A stretch of 64,000 bases of DNA from Symbiodinium natans (Eukaryota; Sar; Dinophyceae; Suessiales; Symbiodiniaceae): contig CAJNDS010002655.1 of the NCBI GenBank assembly GCA_905221605.1, positions 60,001 to 124,000 of the forward strand. The letters are read 5' to 3'. How positions within the stretch are numbered: position 1 is the stretch's first letter; every line of letters starts with the position of its first letter. Of this stretch, positions 38,650-49,859 are shown piece after piece. Below the pieces are notes generated by a model. The model worked only from the letters and a program-made list of their open reading frames with translations, made no database searches and had not been told where the DNA came from. The position numbers were made by a program, and so were the translations under genes.

Positions 38650-40684
38650 CTGGTTCTTGGCCACACTTGAAGCCCTTGCCCAATAACAACTCAGCAAAGG
38701 CCACTTCATGTCCTTGTACTTTACGGAACTTCAAGAAAAAGAGTTCCAACAGCAGCCTGGCAGCGACTTGTGTACGGCCGTGTGCCGACTCCTTGTTCAG
38801 AAATTGTGGCTTTAACGATGTATTACGGCGTTACGGATTCCAGGGGCAATTTTGGTTCGGCTGTGAAGCCTTTGAGAATTCCGCGCTCGACTCAGTTTTT
38901 GGCTTCTTGTTTTGCCTGGTCTTAAATCGCATACTTCTAGCTCCTTGGGACCAAATGAACACCAAAAGGGCTTTATGGCGCAGGACTTATAGTAACCGTA
39001 CTATAGGGTATATGACCGCAGATTTCGGGTTCATGTCGTCCCCAAGGTAGAGCTTCTGGGGTTTCTTCGCTCCTATTCCACCTCCAACTACCCAGTAGAG
39101 TTTAGGACATTCACCCGGTGACAGGGCGAGGAAAAGGTCACTTCACCAAACCGACCAAACCCATTCAAACCCCAACTGCGCTAGGAAAAGCTCGATGTGA
39201 CAGTCAAGTCATAGGCGCAAGGCTAAAGCGCCTGTCTCAGGAAAGAGCCGAACGATTATTTACAGCTCGTCGCGAGGATCAACCGTTTGTGAAATCGAGA
39301 GGGGTTTTGGCGTGGCCTCATTGAGACTGCCTAAACCCTAAACCCTTATCCCTAAACCCGAAATCAAACCTAAACCTTAAACCTAAACCCTAAACCCCAC
39401 ACCTTCCTAACCATTCCTGCCTTGCGAATGGTTTGGAGAGGGCCGAGGTGCTCAAATCTTCTGAAATGTATTTCTGGACATTGGTAATGGGCCTAGGGCA
39501 GACCCAGAGGTCTCAAACAGCTTATGTTTGCTGTTTCTTTGCCTCCTTGATCGCCATATTTCTGATGTTGGGACAACACCCAAAGCCCTGCACCTGGAGT
39601 TTCCCGCTCCTGCGACACGCATAGACTCTGTCATAGACTACCCTGCGCCCTACATCCTTGACCATCCCAATGCCCTAAACGTCCATGCTTCACCCGTACG
39701 GGGACAGGGCACCTGTTCTGCGGCCGGCACCCGAAACCCTAAACCTCAAACCCTTAACCCTTAAACCCCAAACCCTAGCCCTAAACCCGAAAAGCCCTAA
39801 CCCCTAAACCCTAAACCTTACACCCCTAAACCTTAAACCCTAAACCCTAAACCCAACAGACACTGAACTCCCCAAACCCCTGCATCGCCCCAGGTGCCGG
39901 GGACCGCTGGAGCCCACCTAGATTTAGGGGTTTAGGGTTTAGGGTTTAGGGACTAGGATTTAGGGCTTCGGGCTTAGGGCTTAGGGCTTAGGGTTTAGCT
40001 TTAGGCTTTCGGCTTTCGGGTTTAGGGTTTAGGGTTCAGGGTTCAGGGTTTAGGGTTTAGGGTTAGGGTTAAGGGTTTAGGGTTTAGGGTTTAGGGTTTA
40101 GGGCTTACGGTTTAGGGCTTAGGGTTCAGGGTTTAGTGTTTAGGGTGGAACTGTTTGTGTCTTGTTGTCTTTGCTCTGTGAATCAGGGCCGGATTGGCTT
40201 AATGATTGAAGAGGCTTAGTTTGGTTAAACCTAGACCACACAATTCATAGAAATATGAAAATATACCACAAAAATACTGAAAAGAAAAACGTCCAGCCGA
40301 CTCATCGATCCATGTTGGCGAGTACGATTGTCACAATTGCAAAGATCAGGGCAGTCATTCTTTTTTATACTTCTGGAGTGGGGACAAGCTGATAGATTGC
40401 GACTTTGTTGTCGTTTTTGCGATTGCTTTTCCATTAACTGAACCTCGAAATCCGCCTAAAATTGCTTTCGACATGTCAAACTCTTATTGAATGTTCCATA
40501 ACAACGTTTAACGACGGATCTGCCCAACACCATATTCTGATCAATTTAGAGGTGATGCACAAAAGCAGTACCGTGTAATGCATGCGTTGGCGAATTTATC
40601 GAACTACGACCCCACAACCCTCAACACCCCGCTAAACTCCCCAAGCAACCGCAACATTCTCAAGAACTGATGGAGCCCTCTGAA

Positions 40685-40800
40685 ACCTAAACCCTCCTCA
40701 ACCCTCCTCAACCCTCCTCAACCCTCCTCAACCCTCCTCAACCCTCCTCAACCCTCCTCAACCCTCCTCAACCCTCCTCAACCCCCCTAAACCCTAAACC
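40685..40800. repeat. Ten-base repeat CCTCAACCCT
   Basis: About eleven units of AACCCTCCTC in a row, next to ordinary CCCTAAA units. It is probably a mutated telomere unit that was amplified; it lies at the start of the intron after the 40,838 exon. Confidence 0.9.
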
Positions 40801-40837
40801 TAAACCCTAAACCCTCCTCCCTCCTCAACCCCCAGGC

Positions 40838-40894
40838 CTCCACCAGCCGCTCCGCTCGCTCGAGCTGCCGGAGGCCCTCAGCGTGCACGTCCAC
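40838..40894 (-). CDS. Exon of unassigned gene (helical)
   Basis: VDVHAEGLRQLERAERLVE, 19 codons. Acceptor CCTGTTCCCTTAG|GTG, GC donor GTGGAG|GCCTGG. CCCTAAA-type repeats lie on the left and TTTAGGG on the right. Confidence 0.76.
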
Positions 40895-41437
40895 CTAAGG
40901 GAACAGGCCCCCGGGTTCGGGTACTACAGGGTTTAGGGTTTAGGGTTTAGGGTTTAGGGTTTAGGGTTTAGGGTTTAGGGTTTAGGGTTTAGGGTTTAGG
41001 GTTTAGGGTTTAGGGTTTAGGGTTTAGGGTTTAGGGTTTAGGGGGCCTTAACAACTAGAACAGGGTTTTGGAGGGGGGGGGGAAATTCTAGTACAATAAT
41101 AAAAAGGGACAATAAGGGAATACTATTAGTAACAGTCACTATTCCTACTCTAAAAGGATTCTCGAGGCAAAACATGCTCCCTGAACCATCCGCGACTCTA
41201 GGTTTCAAAGATTCCTCTTTTTGCCGCTATCAGCCATTCAGGGCCGGTCTGAGTTCGTAGCCCTGTGCAGCACAGATCCCTTTGCCCAGTTGTCGTTGCA
41301 ATGAGCTTGGAGCAACATGTTTCGCGACATTTGTGCTGATAGCGGTCGTTGGTCATGCAAGAAGCCAAAATGTGCTGCAGCTGCCCAAGCTACTAGTATA
41401 ACCAGTGTCAGCAGAGATTCTGGCATGAGAGCCGTGC

Positions 41438-41513
41438 CCTGAACTCCTTAAACCCAAGCTTGCAGACCACGCCCACCACTGCCGCCGCCATGCTTCGCGC
41501 GGCCACCCGGATA
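41438..41513 (-). CDS. Exon of unassigned gene
   Basis: IRVAARSMAAAVVGVVCKLG then FKEFR. Acceptor GCCCAGTTGCAG|T, GC donor TTCAGG|GCACGG. A Met inside could be a start. Confidence 0.7.
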
Positions 41514-41519
41514 CTGCAA

Positions 41520-43860
41520 CTGGGCCTAGAACCACTGGGGTCGGTCTCAAGCACTGCTACTGCTTAGGGCCGGCCATCAACTTCAGCAATGGCTGTGTGG
41601 GTTTCCAGAGCTTCAGGACGGCTTTGATTGGAGTTGCAGCTGCTTGGGGGATGGAGGAGGCAGAGCTATCGCTACACACCCCATCGGAGGAAGCCATGGA
41701 AGTTGGGGGGCTGGCTGGGGGCGGGAGGGGATGCCTTGATATCCGAGAATCATCATGTTCTCAAGTCTGCCAAGCTGGAGCCAAGCAGCATCAGATCAGG
41801 GGTTTGGGAGCTGCCTGGCGCAGCTATATCTTCCCAGGTATGGGCAGCATCAGACATCAACAGTCACAAGTCTAGCCGGCCAAGGTACACGCCTTACAAG
41901 CCTCGCAAAAAGTCAGACTGAGGGACTTCAGCGAAACTTTGGGGAAGCAACTAAACGTTGCCTGGACTGGCAGGTCTACTTCGTCGATGCAGACTGCCCT
42001 TTTCACAGCCGGCTCACGCAAAAGCGGCTGCTGTCGGGCATGTGCAAGACGTCTCCAGACCACTCAGCCCCGTGCTCTGATTGTGCGTGATGCTCGAACT
42101 CCACATCCTATGAGTATACTGCTTTAACGGTGTCACGGGTTAGTGGTTAGGGTTGTGTGCTTCACACGCGAGGCAAAAAAACACTGCTGTAGTCATGAAC
42201 AGAACCTCTCCCCCCCTGCGGAAACGAAGTGGTCCAGAGCCCGCATGGTCGCGGGGGCCCAGCTTGATATTCACATTAATTGCGCAACCTGAATACTCGA
42301 ACGTCGGCTTGCTTCTGTTTTTCAACCTTGGGACCATGTGAGCGTTCGTGAAGCATGGAGCTCATATTGCTGGGATCAGTATATCATCACTGTGATCACG
42401 GGTGCTGCAAACTCACGCGAAAACCAGAACATGTGGGTCCGAGTACATCCGAGCACCAGCGCTTGCCAATCGCGTCTACGCAAGCTGAGAAATACTAGGC
42501 TCTCTAAGCGCTCCGATGCCTTGAGGGTAAACGCTCTTACGACTTAGCACAGGAACTCTGTTCCTGAGGGTTCTGCCTACACAGACCTACGTCTCCTCCA
42601 AACCGCCTCATACGCAGAGCCTCTCACCTCATACGCAGAGGACTTCGCGAGCCTGACTGCTTGCAAGGGGGGTTTCTGAGAAAAAGGTCTAGGACGTAAA
42701 CTGTGGTGAAGCTGGGTTGCATGAAGCTTGGTGGTCTACGGAGTCCGAGGTCGGTTGTTTCTAAAACAAGGGCCTATGTGGCATGGACCAATAAACCAGG
42801 TATAGTGTGAGCTGTCTCTTTCTCTCTCTTTGTCCTTGCGGAACCAAGAAACTTCCACCGCGCTATACCCAAAAAATCATGCGTTTTGCAAGATAAGACG
42901 TTTGCTCTTGCCTTCCTCTTCCCCTCCTCTTCCCCGCAATGCCCGAAAAGGCAAGGGAAGAGGAGCAGAAGAGGAAAGGAGATTCCCTTCCTGTCGGGAA
43001 CAAGCACATCCACGGAGCAAAAGCAAAGACACAAGTCACAAGCAGCGGCCGTAAGCTGCCATTCGTTTAGGGTTTAGGGTTCAGGGTTCAGGGTTCAGGG
43101 TTCAGGGTTCAGGGTTCAGGGTTCAGGGTTTAGGGTTTAGGGTTTAGGGTTTAGGGTTTCGGGTTTAGGGACCGTATGGACCAGCCCGAGACACAAGAGA
43201 GCAACTATTTCCCCGCACCACGTCTCGCTCAGGGTTCGAAGGTGTGCTGCCATACTAGAACTACCGAGGGGTACTGCCCATTCACCGTGAGCCAGAAGAA
43301 GACCGTTGAAGCCCCACTTCTCCAAACTCGGACCCGAGAGCCTAAAGATCCCAGAAATCACCCTAAAGGGAACCTGAACAAGGGGCGAGGTGCCAACGCC
43401 CAAAATTTCCGCTGCACTGCAACACCCTGCAACACCCCAACCAACACGCCAGTCAAAAGAGGACCCGGCGAGCTCGCATCCCGCCATCGGGGCGGGGCTG
43501 GCCAAGCATATGCAGATGCAAGGCTTGGTGAAGGGTTCATACTGTGAGGAGCCTTGAGACTCGGATACGGATGCTGCAGTCTACCGTGAGGGACTGTGGC
43601 AAGGAGCTTCGTGCGTGCACCCCTGCCTTCTTAAAGTATCTTCGGCTGCCCATCCCTTTGAAAGGTTGCGTCGCACACTAGGGTAAATGAAGAAAAAACA
43701 ATTGCCCACATTGTTGTCCAACATGCGCCGGATTTCCCGTTGACGAACACTAAATTGGGTGCTGTCCTCCGTGCTCTACGTTCCAGACACCTCTCTTTTT
43801 TGATTCTCCGGAGTGACTGCCCTGAACCCAGCAAGAGATATAGCAACCACAGGCGGAGGA
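41520..43860. other. Stretch without assigned exon
   Basis: A plus frame near 41,930-42,060 (CLDWQVYFVDADCPFHSR) and a minus frame near 43,240-43,310 (FFWLTVNGQYPSVVLVW) are protein-like but have no proper splice pairs. A CCTCATACGCAGAG word is repeated at 42,605-42,640. Confidence 0.4.
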
Positions 43861-43866
43861 CCATGC

Positions 43867-45008
43867 TGCACTTTGGGCAGGTCTCGTGCTTCGCAAAGAC
43901 GAAGTTCTTGTGGTTCACACCTTGCAAAACGGCGCCAGGATGCTGAAGCCAATTGCCTACAAGTCTGAAACCATTGCCCACAGAAAAAAGGGTTTAGGGT
44001 TTAGGGTTTAGGGTTTAGGGTTTAGGGTTTAGGGTTTAGGGTTTAGGGTTTAGGGTTTAGGGTTTAGGGTTTAGGGTTTAGGGTTTAGGGTTTAGGGTTT
44101 AGGGTTTAGGGTTTAGGGTTTAGGGTTTAGGGTTTAGGGTTTAGGGTTTAGGGTTTAGGGTTTAGGGTTTAGGGTTTAGGGTTTAGGGTTTAGGGTTTAG
44201 GGTTTAGGGTTTAGGGTTTAGGGTTTAGGGTTTAGGGTTTACTGTTTAGGGTTTACTGTTTAGGGTTTAGGGTTTAGGGTTTAGGATTTAGGGCTCAAGG
44301 ACCTCAAGATCCCCCAAGCTGTAAACAGGATCAGTTCGGGAGGCTTCGAGCGTGCTGCTTTTTCGTTTTCGGAGGGCCAAGCACGACGTTGACCGCAAAT
44401 GCATGTCAAAACCATCCTTGGGATCGTGGAAGTGGGAAACCGCCGAATCGAACCCCAAGCCCAAGACCCGCACCCGCGAACTCAACACCGAGTTGGCGCG
44501 TCAGGCCACCGACAACCGCATCGCACTTATCGTGCGAAGACCGCCTTCCATGGTCTCTGAAAGCACAGGGGCCCACGATTTGAATAGCAACCCACTTCAA
44601 CAAAACCTGGAAGCTCGAGGCTTCCAAAGCTCCTAAACCCTGCTCAACAGTCTACGCTCCATACATTCTCAACACGGACCCCACAGCCGAGGCGATGGGC
44701 ATTCGGCGTTCGGGCATTGCCAGTCGGCGGGGTTGGACCCGCCTGCCCGACAACTCACGTAGATGGCTTCAAACTCCTAAACCCTAAACCCTAAACCCTA
44801 AACCCTAAAACCCTAAAACCCTAAAACCCTAAACCCTAAAACCCTAAAACCCTAAAACCCTAAACCCTAGATGTCATCTCAATTTTGGGGTTCGAGGCTT
44901 GACGGCTTGGCGATGTCTACTCAAGGCGCCCTCCGCGTCCCGGCCTTTCCCTGCGTTGACCCAAGCGGGCTTGGCCATGCCGCACTGCGGGCAGTTCTCA
45001 TGCTTGCC
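43867..45008 (-). CDS. RanBP2-type zinc-finger gene, three joined exons
   Basis: Exons 45008-44945, 44742-44701 and 43920-43867 join in phase. The first gives GKHENCPQCGMAKPAWVNAG, the second half of one finger. The second gives GSNPADWQCPNAE, and the third gives VNHKNFVFAKHETCPKC. The second and third together make one whole finger of the W-x-C-x4-C-x-N...C-x2-C kind. Such fingers bind RNA, ubiquitin or Ran. The splice between the second and third exons cuts through the second zinc-ligand Cys codon. Donors are GC (AAAG|GCCGGG, GAAT|GCCCAT, TGCA|GCATGG). An uninterrupted array of about 36 telomere units (43990-44240) fills most of the last intron. Confidence 0.85.
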
Positions 45009-46944
45009 CTGGGAAGGGTTTAGGGTTTAGGGTTTCGGGTTTCGGGTTTAGGGTTTAGGGTTTAGGGTTTAGGGTTTAGGGTTTAGGGTTGAGGGTTGAG
45101 GGTTTAGGGTTTAGGGTTTAGGGTTTAGGGTTTAGGGTTTAGGGTTTAGGGTTTAGGGTTTAGGGTTTAGGGTTTAGGGTTTAGGGTTGGTTGTTTCGGG
45201 GCTTAGGGTTTAGGGTTTGCTGTGATATGGCGCAGAAGCTGTGCAGGCTCCTTCGAGAGCTTCGGGACATGCGAAGAGTAGCCATGGTCCCCCCAAGGAA
45301 GACAGTCACGGTTTGAGTGCGGGGGGGTCAGGGGTCCTGGGTCCCATGGGGGTCCGAGCCACTCGTGTCATCTCGTGTCCCATTGGGGGGTTGTCAAGAA
45401 GGTCTGGTTTTTTTTTTTAATGAGCGGGGACGCTGGCGATGACCAGCACACCCGTAGGTTGGGGGTCTTCGGGTACCCCCTCGTCACAATGGCTGCAGGG
45501 TTTCGGGCAATTGCTTGATTAAGGGGGGACCAGTGCTGGTGGGGTTCATGCGTCGATGGATTCACGCTCCCTTCTTCTGAGGGCGGCGCGAAGACAACAA
45601 CAACTGGAATCCACCCTAAATCCTAAACCCTAAACCCATAGAAACGAGGAGAACGGGCTCCGGTACCGAGCTGGTGGGAGGCAGGCGTTGCGCCATCGAG
45701 GTCGAGGGGCTTAAGTGCTGCCCCCTACAGTGTAAGCCTTGGTTTTAAGGTTTAGGGTTTAGGGTTTAAGGAGGGCGCAGAAACCCTAAACCCTACACCC
45801 TACAGATACGAAAAAACGAGCATATGAGTTAGGCTGTACAGCGCTGGCAGTCTTTGGGAAGCCCGCATGGCTATCCGGCTTCTGAACCTCACTCGACTCG
45901 GCTCCGCGCGAAGACCATGCGGGTACTGTTGACGCAATCCTGGTTCGGACCTGGCAGCTTTAGGGCTCTGAGCAGACTTGGCGCCATGTCGGAGCATTGA
46001 TTCTGTTCCCTCACCGTGAGGCACGAGCTTCAAGGACGATTGGGATAATATAGGGGCCTGAATAACTAGAATAGGGGTTTACGGGTTCTCATAAGGGGGA
46101 TATTGTTTGTAATTATTCAGACCCCTATAGTAACCCAGAAAGAGAAGCGAAAGGAGCCAAGCTCAAAAAGCCGCCGCCCGAGCCCCGTGCATGGCCAGTC
46201 TTTCAGATTGAGCTGCATGCCGGTCATGCTTGCCAGCGTCGCCATCTCGGGACTTCGGGGCATCTTCGGGGAATCTTCGGGGGCATCTTCGGGGGCATCT
46301 TCGGGCATTTGGAGCTGAGGATTCGCAAGCAAGGTTTGGGCAGTCGGTCCGATGCTCCTGACTGTGTTGATTACTTTTCCGTGTAGAGTACCTCACGATC
46401 TTGGTGGTGTGATGAGGAGTTCGCAGAAAATCATTACTGGGGCACCTGGGGTGACAGCCCCTGCTTGGGCACTTGCAAAGGCAAGGACGTCGCACACTGA
46501 GCCGCTCGCGAAGCTCTTCATCTGTGGATCTGCGCGCAGGGAGTGGGTCTTTTTTTGGCTGCACTCAGGAGGGTAGCTAAAAATTTAAACTTTTAGCTGC
46601 CTCATTCAGAAACCCAATGAACCCAAAAAGGGTAAGGATCTAAAGTTACAGTAAAGTACCACAAAGTTTTCTGAAGGCTTCTCTGATGGCTTCAGCGGGT
46701 TGGGCTTGCTTAGCGAGGCTTGGGGTGTACGAGCGCGGGCCTTTTCACCTCAGATTTGACCAGGTTCGGGCCTTGAGGAGTTTTGGAGAGCAAAGTCCCA
46801 ACTTTAGGGTTTAGGGTTTAGGGTTTAGGGTTTGGGGTTTAGGGTTTAGGGTTTAGGGTTTCAATGTTTCTCACAGCTTGGGGGGGAATGGGCAAGCACC
46901 GGATTCAGAAGCCACGCAAACACCAGAAACCTTCCTCCGACATT

Positions 46945-47034
46945 TCAGTGCTCAAGGGCCGCGCCCATTCCGAAGCCACCGCCCCCTGAGCTCCAGGGAC
47001 GAGCACCACCGCCGCCTGTGCCGGCGCTCTGCAC
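46945..47034 (-). CDS. Gly-rich exon
   Basis: Strong acceptor TTTGTTTTGCCCAG|GTG. Reads VQSAGTGGGGARPWSSGGGG then FGMGAALEH before an in-frame TGA, which may instead lie in a GA-donor intron. Gly-rich linkers often accompany RNA-binding zinc fingers. Confidence 0.6.
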   Translation of the reverse strand: MQSAGTGGGGARPWSSGGGGFGMGAALEH

Positions 47035-47939
47035 CTGGGCAAAACAAAGCAAAAAGCAAAGCAACGCACATCTCCTGGGCCTGTCTCCCATATGACACTC
47101 ATGAGCTACAGCTCGAGTGTTCTTCTGCTCGAGAATTTTCGAAAGGACACGAACGGGCCTTCGTGGACACGCAAGACATCTGACCCTCTCCGATCTTCCC
47201 ACTTCTCTGAGACCCCTGTCCATCTGAGGAAACCAAACTTGCAAGCAAATAACCCAAATACCTGGAGCTACAGTACTTGCTTCCGACTGCCTGCAAGGCA
47301 TTGAAAAATTAATGTTCGGCCGCTCACGTCTTCTGCAAGTAGGCCTTGCGGATGTGCAGATGCCCCTCGACAAAATAAGTACTGATGGAACTGAGTCAGA
47401 ATTGCCAATTCTCGCCTGGGGCCCTCGAAACCCTACATCTTACCTCCCAGAACCCCTGAACGGTCACTGGGAACTCCGTGTCCACTGGGCTCCGCGCATA
47501 CGCGGGCTTCTGCCTGGTTTTAGGCTTAGGGTGTCTCGGACTTGCAGGACGTCTGCTTGCCGCTTGCCTTTTATGGGCTTTACGCTTGAGAGTCCATGCT
47601 GCATTGCTGCAGAAGGAGAGGGAGGGTAAGGGAACAATATGATGTTCTGGAATTTCGCTGCTTGAGCTTCGGGTGCTTTGGGATCACTGCTTCAGGCGAC
47701 GTCCCAGCCCCTTCGGGCATGCAAGACAGGACTTGAGCTTGGACTAAGAATACGAGAGCACAGGCAAATCATCCACATGTCCGCTGCTAGTATGAGAGGC
47801 ACTCGACAAACTGACAGAGGGCCTGCGTATGCTTCTGAGACGATGGCTCTAGTTCAAGAGAGACCGACATGGTGGCCAATATCTGTCCGCACATTTGCCA
47901 CAGTCGTCATTCGAGATAAGCAGTGAGTCCCCGCTACCC

Positions 47940-49555
47940 TTCTGTCGCAAACTGCCGAGAAGGCAGGAGACGCAAGACCAAAGTTGTGGGCGTTCAGCTT
48001 CAGAGCCCGAGCCCGTGCACCCCTCGCTCATCGAGGCACGAGCAAACCCGCTGTTGGCATGAGGACTATCAGGCCACTCTGTTTGCGTCATGAGTTGCCT
48101 GCTAGCGATCTCTGCCTAGCAGTTGCTGCCCTGCCTGAACCGCTGCAGACTGCAACAGGTCTGCAGCGGGATTAACCAGAGGGCAGAAGTAAGCGGACCT
48201 CACATTCTCAGGAAAGCTCGTTCGCCAGAAGAACACGCTTTCCGTGACCCTGCCTAAATCGACAAGGCAATTGGAATGAAAGGGGCTGCGCGATGTCGAT
48301 CTCCGTCCACATTTTCACAGCAGCCGGCATTCCAGGCAAGCAGTGGTTCCTCTGAACTGTCGCATATGTTGCACCCAACGCCACGCCATCTACTCAGGCC
48401 GCACGCACTTAAACTTCACTCATGTGACAAATGAGTCACTCTCATTGAAAAATGTCTGTTGCAAGCCGCCATTCTGTTGCCCTTCTGCCACGAACTGCCG
48501 AGAAGCCAGGAGACACAAGAACAAAGTTGTGGGCGTTCAGCTTTAGAGCCCGAGCGCGTGTACAAAACCCAATGTTGGCATGAGGACTATCAGGCCACTC
48601 TGTTTGAGTCATGAGCTGCCTGCTAGCGATCTCTGCCTAGCAGTTGCTGCCCTGCATGAACCGCTGCAGGCTGCAACAGGTCTGGAGCGGGATTAACCAG
48701 AGGGCAGAAACAAGTGGAACTCACATGCTCGGGAAAGCTTGTTCGCCAGAAGAACACGCTTTCCGTGACCCTGCCTAGATCGACAAGGCAACTGGAATGG
48801 AAGAACCTGCACGACCTCACCTGAGTCGACCTCCGTCCACACATTTACAGCAGCCGTCATTCGAGACAAACAGTGGGTCGCATGCAATTTAACTTCACTC
48901 ATGAGACAAGTGAGCCACTCTCATTGAAATTGTCTGCTGCAAGCCGCTCTGCTGCCCTCATGACAGGAGGGCTGCCGAGACAGGAGACACAAGAACAAAG
49001 TTGCGCGCGTTCAGCTTTAGAGCTCGAGGCACGAGCAAACCCGCTGTTGGCATGAGGACTATCAGGCCACTCTGTTTGAGTCATGAGTTGCCTGCTAGCG
49101 ATCTCTGCCTAGCAGTTGCTGCCCTGCATGAACCGCTGCAGACTGCAACAGGTCTGCAGCGGGATTAACCAGAGGGCAGAAGTAAGCGGACCTCACATGC
49201 TCGGGAAAGCTCGTTCGCCAGAAGGACACGCTTTCCGTGACCCTGCCTAAATCGACAAGGCAATTGGAACGCAAGGGCTGCACGACCAAAGCTGAGAACG
49301 AGGGTTGTCGATCTCCGTCCACACATTCACAGCAGCCAATTGGGCCGCATGCAATGACACCTCACCCATGCGACAAGGGAGCCACTCTCACTCCATTGAA
49401 AACTGACTGCTGTAAGCAACCCTTGTGATGCCCAAGAACAAAGTTGCGGACGTTCAGCTTTAGAGCTGGAGCCCGTGTACCCCTCACTCATCGAGGCACG
49501 AGCAAACCCGAGCACTATCAGGCCACTCTGTTGGCCGCTAGCGATCTCTAATGAT
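47940..49555. repeat. Tandem repeat of about 0.5 kb, 3 full copies and a part
   Basis: Copies start near 47946, 48485, 48965 and 49430. Shared words include CTGCCGAGA, GTTGGCATGAGGACTATCAG, GATCTCTGCCTAGCAGTTGC and CGGGATTAACCAGAGGGCAG. They are diverged by indels. Frames in it are not conserved between copies, so no gene is called. Confidence 0.88.
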
Positions 49556-49719
49556 CTACACAAACATTGCCTATCCCTGGCCGCAACAACATGCATCAGA
49601 CGGAAGCACATTCATCTCCTCGATCCCTAAAGCAACTCCAAAAAACCCAAAACAACCCCCAAAACAGCCCAAGAGCCCCAAGTTCCACCCTCTCGGTCAT
49701 GGTCTGGGGCTCATGGCGC

Positions 49720-49777
49720 TCCGCACTTCGGGCAAGAGCTTTTGCTGGCGAAGACGCAGTTCTTGGCGTTGACGCAC
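49720..49777 (-). CDS. RanBP2-type zinc-finger exon
   Basis: CVNAKNCVFASKSSCPKCG, nearly the same as the finger half at 43,920. Acceptor ACGGCGCAG|G, GC donor TGCGGA|GCGCCA. Probably an upstream finger of the same gene; the W-x-C half was not found. Confidence 0.8.
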
Positions 49778-49859
49778 CTGCGCCGTCTTGCGACGTTGAG
49801 GGTTTTCGAGGTTTGTGATGGTCCTTTGTTGTTGTAGCTATATAAACCCTAAACCCTAA

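Noticed and set aside
40838-40894. Plus-strand exon (LELPEALSVHVHLREQ)
   Set aside because: It is the antisense of a Glu/Leu-rich minus exon that has a better acceptor and the same strand as all neighbours.
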